The position numbers and the translations under genes were made by a program. Positions 1-5,751 of a stretch of DNA of 8,310 bases are shown here, one piece after another. This DNA is from Brevundimonas sp. (GTDB lineage Bacteria; Pseudomonadota; Alphaproteobacteria; Caulobacterales; Caulobacteraceae). The first letter of the stretch is position 1; every line of letters begins with the position of its first letter. Below the pieces are notes generated by a model. The model did no database searches and had not been told where the DNA came from. It saw only the letters and a program-made list of their open reading frames with translations. The stretch is taken from the NCBI GenBank assembly GCA_022712235.1, contig JALAGW010000381.1:1-8310 (forward strand), given 5' to 3'.

Positions 1-137
1 CCTCGGCGATTCAGGTCTATTCGGCCCTCATCTATGACGGTCCCGGTCTGGTCGGCGCCATCAAGCGCGATCTGGCCGCCCGCCTGCGCGCGGAAGGCTT
101 CCGCCACATTTCTGACGCGGTCGGCGTCGGCCGTTGA
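1..137 (+). CDS. pyrD: Dihydroorotate dehydrogenase (quinone), C-terminal end only
   Basis: This is the last 44 codons of a plus-strand gene that begins before the window; the reading frame starts at base 3 and stops with TGA at 135-137. The readable tail includes AIQVYSALIYDGPGLVGAIK and ends in DAVGVGR. An 'a-x-Q-V/L-Y-s/t' strand followed by 'GP-x-L' is the usual end of class 2 PyrD, where it closes the FMN-binding TIM barrel near the FMN phosphate. Class 2 PyrD oxidises dihydroorotate to orotate at the membrane, passing electrons to quinone in pyrimidine synthesis. The class assignment rests only on this C-terminal fragment. The next gene starts 27-66 nt downstream on the same strand, and I see no clear terminator between them, so read-through is possible. 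Confidence 0.85.
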   Translation, partial: SAIQVYSALIYDGPGLVGAIKRDLAARLRAEGFRHISDAVGVGR

Positions 138-164
138 CGGAGCATTAGGGCAAGCGGCGGCATC

Positions 165-2084
165 ATGACTGCGATAGGCGAATTCGCCTGCTCGGAAAGT
201 CGCATGACGCAAACCGCCGCCGACGCCCCCACCATCTGGGCGCCCGCAATCCGCCAACGCCGCAAGGCGATGCTGCAACGCATCGTCATGGGGGCGGCGA
301 CCGCGCTGGTGTTCAGCCCCATGCTGGGCTGGCGTTTCAGCGCCATATGGCTAGTGCTCTACACCCTGATCCAGTTTCTGGAGGCCGAGGTCTTCCGCCC
401 GGTCGTCGCCGGCGAGGTCACGGAGCCAGCCGGCTGGCGCGGCGTCTATGGCGATCTGGTGCTGATCCTGAACGCCGGCTTCTTCGGCGTCGTGGCTGTG
501 CCTTTGTGGATCGTGGGCGGGGCCATGGGCGGCGTCGCGGCCTCGGTCCTTCTGTCCGCCGGCATGATCAACTCGGTCATCATGTCGGCCGGATCGATGC
601 GGATCTTCGCCTGCACCGTCCTGCCCCAGCTGGCGATCTTCGCCCTGACGCCGCTGTTCATGGCCCGGATGGGCGCCGCGCCCCACATCGTGACCGCCGT
701 GTCGGTGGCCATCCTGTCCTATACCGTCTTCTGTCTGAACACGCGTCGCCACCTGTTTCGCGCCAACCGCGCCGAGACCGAGGCGCGGATCGAGGCAGAC
801 CGCAAGCGCGCCGAGGCCGAGGCCGCCATGGCCAGCCGCGGCGCCTTCCTGGCCGCCGTCGCCCACGACCTGCGCACCCCGATCAGCGCCATCCTGACCG
901 GCGCCGCCGAACTGGACCGCGGCGACAAGACGGGGACGTCGTCACGTCAGCAGGTCGCCCTGATCACGGACGCCGGTCAGATGATGAAGGACCTGCTCGA
1001 CGACCTGCTGGATCAGGCCCGCCTGGACGCCGGACGGATGAATGTCGAGAGCCGGGATTTCGACCTGCGCTCGCTGTTGTCGCAGACGGCTCGACTGTGG
1101 GCCGGACCCGCCAGGGCCAAGGGTCTGCGCCTGCGAATGGAGGGTGCGCGAACCCTGCCCGGAATGGTGCGCGGCGACGCCATGCGGCTGCGTCAGGTGC
1201 CGAACAATCTGATCTCCAACGCCATGAAGTTCACGGAGACAGGGTCGATCACCCTTGGTCTCAAGTCCTGGCCCGACGAGCATGGGGCCCATGTGCTGCT
1301 GATTGATGTGGCCGACACCGGTCCCGGCATGAGCGCCAAGCAATTGGCGCGCCTTTTCACCCCCTTCGACCAGACGGCGGACGGGGTCGCCGCACTCTAC
1401 GGCGGGTCGGGTCTCGGGCTGGCGATCAGCCGCGAACTGACCGAACTCATGGGCGGCCGGCTGACCGTGCGCAGCACCCTGGGTCAGGGCGCGGTCTTTA
1501 CAATTTCACTGGTCCTGCCGCGAGGAGCGGGCGAGGACATCCAGGCCGCCCTGACGCCCGAAGCCCGGGGTCTGGTCGCCAAGGCTCTGTCGCGCCCGAC
1601 GCCGCCGCCCCCGTCGCCGTCGGCGCCCTCGGCGCCAGAGGTCGTCGAAACGCCGGCGTCGGTTGACGAGACGTCGCTCGAGCGCCCCTTGCGCGTTCTC
1701 GTCGTCGACGACCACGCCATCAACCGCCGCGCCATCCAGTTGATCCTGCAATCGGTCGATTGTGAGATCACGATGGCGGAGGACGGACTGGCGGCTCTGG
1801 AAGCCTGCGATCGGACCACGTTCGACGTCGTCTTCATGGACGTGCGGATGCCGGAGCTGGACGGTCGTGAAACCACGCGCCGTCTGCGCGCCGGCAACGG
1901 GCCGAACGCCGCCGTTCCGGTCATCGCGGTCACCGCCGACACCGCGCCGGAAGACATCGCCGCCTGCACCGCCGCCGGAATGAACTATTTCGTGTCCAAG
2001 CCCCTGACCCCTGGGTCGCTGCTGGGCGCCCTGTCGCAGGTGCTGGAGGAGGCCGCCGTCGTAGCCGAGAGCGCGGCGGCCTGA
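165..2084 (+). CDS. Six-helix membrane hybrid histidine kinase with C-terminal receiver
   Basis: A 639-residue hybrid sensor kinase. About six hydrophobic segments (roughly residues 39-57, 59-76, 97-117, 119-138, 148-166, 174-192) form the membrane input region, with no recognisable periplasmic domain. A charged helix (about 197-225) leads into HisKA with the phospho-accepting His234 (AVAHDLRTP). The ATPase domain has an N-box with Asn348 and Asn352, DTGPGM at 384-389, FTPFDQ at 398-403 and GGSGLGLAI at 413-421. A Pro/Ser/Ala linker (about 478-492) joins a receiver with acidic pair Asp515/Asp516, phospho-acceptor Asp559, Thr590 and Lys612. All catalytic residues are present, so an active His-to-Asp relay inside one protein is expected, probably passing to an unlinked phosphotransferase. 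Oddity: the N-box reads QVPNNLISNA, with proline where leucine is usual. Start is uncertain: ATG 165 has no good ribosome site, while the in-frame ATG at 204 has GGA 7 nt upstream, giving 626 residues. The signal sensed is unknown. Confidence 0.93.
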   Translation: MTAIGEFACSESRMTQTAADAPTIWAPAIRQRRKAMLQRIVMGAATALVFSPMLGWRFSAIWLVLYTLIQFLEAEVFRPVVAGEVTEPAGWRGVYGDLVLILNAGFFGVVAVPLWIVGGAMGGVAASVLLSAGMINSVIMSAGSMRIFACTVLPQLAIFALTPLFMARMGAAPHIVTAVSVAILSYTVFCLNTRRHLFRANRAETEARIEADRKRAEAEAAMASRGAFLAAVAHDLRTPISAILTGAAELDRGDKTGTSSRQQVALITDAGQMMKDLLDDLLDQARLDAGRMNVESRDFDLRSLLSQTARLWAGPARAKGLRLRMEGARTLPGMVRGDAMRLRQVPNNLISNAMKFTETGSITLGLKSWPDEHGAHVLLIDVADTGPGMSAKQLARLFTPFDQTADGVAALYGGSGLGLAISRELTELMGGRLTVRSTLGQGAVFTISLVLPRGAGEDIQAALTPEARGLVAKALSRPTPPPPSPSAPSAPEVVETPASVDETSLERPLRVLVVDDHAINRRAIQLILQSVDCEITMAEDGLAALEACDRTTFDVVFMDVRMPELDGRETTRRLRAGNGPNAAVPVIAVTADTAPEDIAACTAAGMNYFVSKPLTPGSLLGALSQVLEEAAVVAESAAA

Positions 2085-2491
2085 TCATCCCCGATCTCGG
2101 CCAGCAGGCTTTCGGCGATGTCCGAGTCCCGCAGACGGCACTCCCAGACCGTCACCACGCGCCAGCCGGCGGCGGTCAGTTCCGCCGCGACACGGGCGTC
2201 ACGCGCCCGGTTCCGCTCGATCTTGGCGCCCCAGTAGTCAGCATTGGCCTGGGGCTTCCGCGCCCCGCGCGGACAGTCATGGCCGTGCCAGAAACAACCA
2301 TGGACGAACAGCGCAACCTTGCGCCCCTTCATGACCACGTCGGGCCGTCCGGGCAGGCCGCAGCCGCCCAGACGGTAGCCGATCCCGGAGGCGCGCAGCA
2401 TCCGCCGGACCTTGAGCTCGGGCGCGGTGTCGCGCCCCTTCACCCGGCGCATGACCGCGCTGCGTTTTTCCGGGGTGAAGACGTCCGTCAT
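1985..2491 (-). CDS. vsr: Very short patch repair (Vsr) DNA mismatch endonuclease with a C-terminal extension
   Basis: A 168-residue Vsr-family endonuclease. Vsr nicks 5' of the T in T:G mismatches that arise when 5-methylcytosine deaminates, starting very short patch repair. Visible signatures are RGRDTAPE-like N-terminal residues (KGRDTAPELKVR, about 18-29), LPGRPDVV with catalytic Asp51, and FVHGCFWHGHDC at 62-73. That segment supplies His64 and His69 and the zinc ligands Cys66, His71 and Cys73. ADYWGAKIERNRARD follows at 84-98, then VWEC with Cys118 as the fourth zinc ligand. The numbering almost matches the E. coli enzyme (156 residues) as I recall it. The conserved fold ends around residue 134; residues 136-168 are a low-complexity tail read antisense to the kinase's receiver domain. 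The start is ATG at 2491, because the only upstream ATG (2503) runs straight into a stop; no strong ribosome site is visible. It lies 23 nt after the peroxiredoxin stop, so the two may be co-transcribed. No cytosine methylase gene is in the window. Confidence 0.93.
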   Translation of the reverse strand: MTDVFTPEKRSAVMRRVKGRDTAPELKVRRMLRASGIGYRLGGCGLPGRPDVVMKGRKVALFVHGCFWHGHDCPRGARKPQANADYWGAKIERNRARDARVAAELTAAGWRVVTVWECRLRDSDIAESLLAEIGDDQAAALSATTAASSSTCDRAPSSDPGVRGLDTK

Positions 2492-2514
2492 GGATCAGAC
2501 CATGACAGGCGGGA

Positions 2515-3003
<489 letters not shown>

Positions 3004-3009
3004 GGAGGT

Positions 3010-3013
3010 CTCC
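3010..3013 (-). promoter_or_regulatory. Ribosome binding site deciding the peroxiredoxin start
   Basis: GGAG on the minus strand, 6 nt before the ATG at 3003. It supports the internal start over the ATG at 3051. It sits within the small palindrome CTCCGGAG (3010-3017). Confidence 0.6.
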
Positions 3014-3025
3014 GGAGCTGGAATG

Positions 3026-3042
3026 GCCCGGGGAATCCGGGC
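3026..3042 (-). other. Small hairpin in the peroxiredoxin leader
   Basis: A perfect 6-bp stem, GCCCGG (3026-3031) with CCGGGC (3037-3042), around a 5-nt loop. It would lie in the untranslated leader if the peroxiredoxin starts at 3003. It is followed by the palindrome CTCCGGAG, which overlaps the ribosome site, so leader folding could affect translation. In GC-rich DNA such short stems are common, so this is weak evidence. Confidence 0.25.
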
Positions 3043-3055
3043 GGCGTTCAAACGT

Positions 3056-3084
3056 CAGATAGAGACGCGAAGAAGGATCGCCAA
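3056..3084 (-). promoter_or_regulatory. Possible sigma-70-type promoter for peroxiredoxin-vsr
   Basis: On the minus strand, TTGGCG (3084-3079), a 17-nt spacer, then TATCTG (3061-3056). The first element resembles the alphaproteobacterial -35 TTGACG. The -10 matches TATAAT only in its first three bases. Transcription would begin near 3049, leaving a leader of about 45 nt before the ATG at 3003. Spacing and position fit, but the -10 is poor. Confidence 0.3.
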
Positions 3085-3141
3085 GCGGACTTCGTTCCCT
3101 GCATCTTGCACATGGCCCTTCGCCACCCGATGATAGACCTT

Positions 3142-3711
3142 ATGACCGCCTTCTCCTCCCTGACCGGGCGTCTTCTGGTGGCCATGCCGGGCATAGACGA
3201 CGACCGTTTCCGCCACGCCGTCATCCTGGTCTGCGCCCACGACGACGAGCACGCCATGGGCCTGCGGCTGGACCAGCCCGCGCCGGGCGTCACCCTTTCC
3301 GAGGTGCTGACGAAGCTGGATACGCCTGTCTCCGAAGCCATGGCGGCCCAGTCCGTTTTGATCGGCGGGCCGGTCGAACGCGAGCGCGGCTTCGTCCTGC
3401 ACACCGACGACTGGACCAATGACGACGTCAGCCTGACCTTCGGCGATGGTCTGGCCGTGACCGGCACCCGCGACGCCCTGGCCGCCATGAGCGACCCCGA
3501 CGAAGGCCCGCGCCAGTCGATCCTGCTGCTAGGCTACGCCGGCTGGGGCGAGGGCCAGTTGGATGAGGAGCTCAGCGAAAACGTCTGGCTGACTGCCGAC
3601 GCCGATCCCGACTTGATCTTCGACGCCGACTATCAGACCAAGTGGAGCCGCGCCCTGGCCGGCCTCGGCGTCGATGCGGCCCGCCTGTCAGCGCAGAGCG
3701 GGCGGGCCTGA
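3142..3711 (+). CDS. yqgE: YqgE/AlgH (UPF0301) family protein
   Basis: A 189-residue soluble protein of the YqgE/AlgH family, whose biochemical role is not established (AlgH was named for a link with alginate regulation in Pseudomonas). Family signatures are LTGRLLVAMPGI near the N-terminus, HAVILVCAHDDEHAMGLRLD, the central IGGPVERERGFVLHT, SILLLGYAGWGEGQLDEEL, and ENVWLTADADPDLIF before the C-terminal helix. Length agrees with the family. Three in-frame ATGs (3112, 3130, 3142) are possible. I chose 3142 because the conserved region begins about seven residues later, but none has a clear ribosome site, so translation may be leaderless or start further upstream. Family members usually read GI-x-x-N-x-P where this one reads GLRLDQP. 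It converges with the minus-strand run; only four bases separate the stops. Confidence 0.92.
   Translation: MTAFSSLTGRLLVAMPGIDDDRFRHAVILVCAHDDEHAMGLRLDQPAPGVTLSEVLTKLDTPVSEAMAAQSVLIGGPVERERGFVLHTDDWTNDDVSLTFGDGLAVTGTRDALAAMSDPDEGPRQSILLLGYAGWGEGQLDEELSENVWLTADADPDLIFDADYQTKWSRALAGLGVDAARLSAQSGRA
3678..3708. terminator. GC-rich hairpin at the convergent gene ends (possible terminator)
   Basis: Inverted repeat GGCCCGCC (3678-3685) and GGCGGGCC (3701-3708) gives a perfect 8-bp stem with a 15-nt loop, extendable by G-U pairs in the plus-strand transcript. It lies in the last codons of the YqgE-family gene, just beyond the end of the opposing small gene. No T-tract follows on either side, so it is not a classical intrinsic terminator. 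Its position between converging genes is what suggests the role. Confidence 0.3.
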
Positions 3712-3715
3712 TGGC

Positions 3716-4087
3716 TCACTTCCGACAAGTTGCCATCAAGGACGCTTGAAGGCTGGTCGCGGCTGTCGCCCCCTCAACCGCACGTTCTACGGCCCGCCGC
3801 TCTTGGCCTTTGCTGCGCTTGAAGATCAGAACGGCGAAGTCGCGTTTCCCTGCCGTGCCGCAAACCAACCGCCATTGCCGCTTCAAGGACTCGGCGCCGG
3901 CCCACTGACCTTTCGAGGTGATCTCGATGGGCCTGTCGCTAGCTTCAACCAGAGGTGCAATGGCCAGACGCGCGAACCGGCGTTCCTCCCATCTTTCCCA
4001 AAGCACCACCCCGACCATCAGAGGGGGGAACAGAAAGAGCCAGGCGACAATCGGCAAGGCTCCGGCGCGATGAAGCGCCTTGATCAA
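3716..4087 (-). CDS. Small single-helix membrane protein of unknown function, coupled to the phosphodiesterase
   Basis: I do not recognise this 123-residue protein. With a TTG start at 4087 it begins MIKALHRAGALPIVAWLFLF. The hydrophobic stretch at about residues 9-29 is one membrane helix, followed by a strongly charged segment (ERWEERRFAR, 31-40) and a cytoplasmic-looking domain of about 80 residues. That domain has possible beta strands (IEITSKG, RQWRLVCG, DFAVLIFKR) and a basic, Ala/Glu-rich tail. The positive residues before the helix and the charged stretch after it give no clear orientation. The TTG shares bases with the TGA of the phosphodiesterase (TTGA, 4087-4084), implying translational coupling. 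The next in-frame ATG falls after the hydrophobic stretch and would remove the helix. The same frame is open upstream to an ATG at 4651, but there it is only a shadow of the EAL domain. Codons such as AGA, AGG, CTT, TTG and AAA are more frequent than in the neighbours, which could mean a lineage-specific or recently acquired gene. Confidence 0.65.
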   Translation of the reverse strand: MIKALHRAGALPIVAWLFLFPPLMVGVVLWERWEERRFARLAIAPLVEASDRPIEITSKGQWAGAESLKRQWRLVCGTAGKRDFAVLIFKRSKGQERRAVERAVEGATAATSLQASLMATCRK

Positions 4088-5751
4088 GCCGAGCGCGCCT
4101 TGATCGGGGCGGAACCGTCGGCCAGGGACTCGTTCAGATAGACCTCGGCCTCCTGGGCCGGCAGGGCAGGCGCGTAGCCGAAGCCCTGACCATAGTGACA
4201 ACTGGCTTCCAGCAGCAGGCCGGCCAGCTCGGCATTCTCCACGCCCTCGGCCACAACCTCCAGCGACAGGTCGCGACCCAGGTTGACGACCGATTTGACG
4301 ATCTTGGCCGAGCCCTCGTCCTTGTTCATCGTCAGAACGAAGTAGCGGTCGATCTTCAACGTATCGAAGGGCAGACGCGCCAGATAGGACAGGGACGAGA
4401 AGCCGGTGCCGAAGTCGTCCAGCGCCAGGCTCGCCCCGGCTTCGCGAAGTTGGGTCAGGACCTCGGCGGCGTGCGCGGTGTCGCGCATGATGTCGCCCTC
4501 GGTGACTTCCAGCTTCAGCGCGCCGCGCGGCAGGCCGGTTTCCTGGATGATGCGAGCCACGTCCTCGACCAGATGGTCGCGTTCGATCTCGCCGACCGAA
4601 AGGTTCACGCTGCAGAACAGCTTGCCCGCGCCGGGGTGGCGGTGCAGCCACTCGGCCAACTGACGCGAGGCCTGGGTCATCATCAGCAGGCCCAGTTCGT
4701 TCATCAGGCCCATTTCGTCGGCCAGGGTCAGGAACTCGTCCGGCGGCACCAGGCCGCGCTGCGGATGGCGCCAGCGCACCAGGGCCTCGAAGCCGGCGAC
4801 GGCTCCGGTCTTCAGGTTCACGATGGGCTGATAGAAGGGCTCGATCTCGCCACGCACGAAGGCGTTGCGCAGATCCGATTCCAGCGCCAGGCGCGACAGG
4901 CTGTCGGTCTCCAGCGCCCGGCCATAGGCGGCCGCCCCGCCGCGCCCGGCGGTCTTGGCCTGCTCCACCGCCAGCTCGACCCGGCGCAACAGTTCGGCGG
5001 GGTCAGGCGCATCCGGCCCGCCCTCGGCAGCGACAGCGCCGATGGAGACGGTCGGATAGATGTCGAAGCCGGCGACGCGCAGCGGCTGCTCCAGCGCCTC
5101 ACGCATGCGTTCGCTGGCGCTGGTGGCGCCACGCGGTGCCAGGACGGCGAACTCATCCTCCCCGATGCGGGCCGGTGAGCAGTCCTGGGAAAAGGCGCCG
5201 GACAGGCGCGAGCCCAGGGCCGACAGCACCAGATCGGCGCGTTCATGTCCCAGGGCCTCGTTCAGGCGGCGCAGGCGATCCACGTCGGCCACAACCAGCT
5301 CATAATCGCCTGGCTGGGCCAAGGTCTCGGCCACACGAACCAGGAAGGTGCGGCGGTCCAGCAGGCCCGTGAGGACGTCGCGGTCGGCGCCGGCGAACTT
5401 GGTCTCCAGCGCCACCACGCCCGCCGCGCGCAGACCGTCCTCCAGCCATACGCCGCGCCACAGGCAGGTCTCGCAGCCGCGCATGCGCAGACGCACGGCG
5501 ATCTCGGTCCCCTCGGCCTGGGGCTTCAGCAGGCGGTCGGCCAGGGCGCGGTCCTGCGGCATGGCCAGGGCGGCGAAGGCGGCGCCCGAGCACTCTGGCG
5601 CCAGTGGGCCAAGGCCCAATGATCGCGTGGCCCCGGTAAAGCGAATCTGGTCGTCGGCGGGGGTCCAGATCCACAGCGCGGCATCGGCGGCGGCCAGCGC
5701 CTCGATCGCCGTCGTCGGGTCCCAGGCCAGCGCTCTGGATCGTGTATTCAA
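4084..5751 (-). CDS. pdeA: c-di-GMP phosphodiesterase, PAS-like / GEDEF / EAL (PdeA-like)
   Basis: A 555-residue cytoplasmic protein, with no membrane segment. Residues about 12-118 look like a PAS domain (ALWIWTPADDQIRF). The GGDEF-fold domain (about 123-278) has DVLTGLLDRR and retains likely GTP-contacting residues Asn164 and Asp173 and KTAGRG (266-271). Its signature reads GEDEF (197-201), and no RxxD inhibitory site precedes it. The EAL domain (about 290-545) looks catalytically complete: EALVRW (Glu322), Asn383, LEVTE (Glu415, Glu418), DDFGTG (Asp445, Asp446), Lys466, AEGVE (Glu502) and Gln522. In Caulobacter crescentus PdeA (CC3396) a GEDEF domain binds GTP and activates the EAL domain, which hydrolyses c-di-GMP to pGpG; PdeA is removed at the swarmer-to-stalked transition by ClpXP with CpdR. 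This protein matches that architecture, and orthology is inferred. Start: TTG at 5751 overlaps the acetyltransferase TGA (TTGA), with GGGA 6 nt upstream. The ATG at 5838 would add 29 Arg-rich residues read inside that gene. Confidence 0.88.
   Translation of the reverse strand: MNTRSRALAWDPTTAIEALAAADAALWIWTPADDQIRFTGATRSLGLGPLAPECSGAAFAALAMPQDRALADRLLKPQAEGTEIAVRLRMRGCETCLWRGVWLEDGLRAAGVVALETKFAGADRDVLTGLLDRRTFLVRVAETLAQPGDYELVVADVDRLRRLNEALGHERADLVLSALGSRLSGAFSQDCSPARIGEDEFAVLAPRGATSASERMREALEQPLRVAGFDIYPTVSIGAVAAEGGPDAPDPAELLRRVELAVEQAKTAGRGGAAAYGRALETDSLSRLALESDLRNAFVRGEIEPFYQPIVNLKTGAVAGFEALVRWRHPQRGLVPPDEFLTLADEMGLMNELGLLMMTQASRQLAEWLHRHPGAGKLFCSVNLSVGEIERDHLVEDVARIIQETGLPRGALKLEVTEGDIMRDTAHAAEVLTQLREAGASLALDDFGTGFSSLSYLARLPFDTLKIDRYFVLTMNKDEGSAKIVKSVVNLGRDLSLEVVAEGVENAELAGLLLEASCHYGQGFGYAPALPAQEAEVYLNESLADGSAPIKARSA

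Noticed and set aside
347..1306. 319-residue plus-strand ORF inside the kinase gene
   Set aside because: Arg/Gly/Pro-rich out-of-frame translation of the kinase, with no domain features.
1596..1640. GC-rich low-complexity repeat in the kinase gene
   Set aside because: It encodes the Pro/Ser/Ala linker between the ATPase and receiver domains, so it needs no separate explanation.
3674..4141. 155-residue plus-strand ORF across the yqgE / small membrane protein junction
   Set aside because: It starts inside yqgE, has low-complexity polar composition without a fold signature, and runs antisense to a better candidate and to the phosphodiesterase end.
3716..4651. 311-residue minus-strand ORF with an ATG at 4651
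   Set aside because: Its first two thirds are an Arg/Gly/Pro-rich shadow of the conserved EAL domain in another frame. Only the part after 4087 looks like protein, and I annotated that separately from its TTG start.
4195..5178. 327-residue plus-strand ORF opposite the phosphodiesterase
   Set aside because: Gln/Gly/Ala/Arg-rich antisense shadow, typical of GC-rich DNA opposite a real gene whose motifs are intact.
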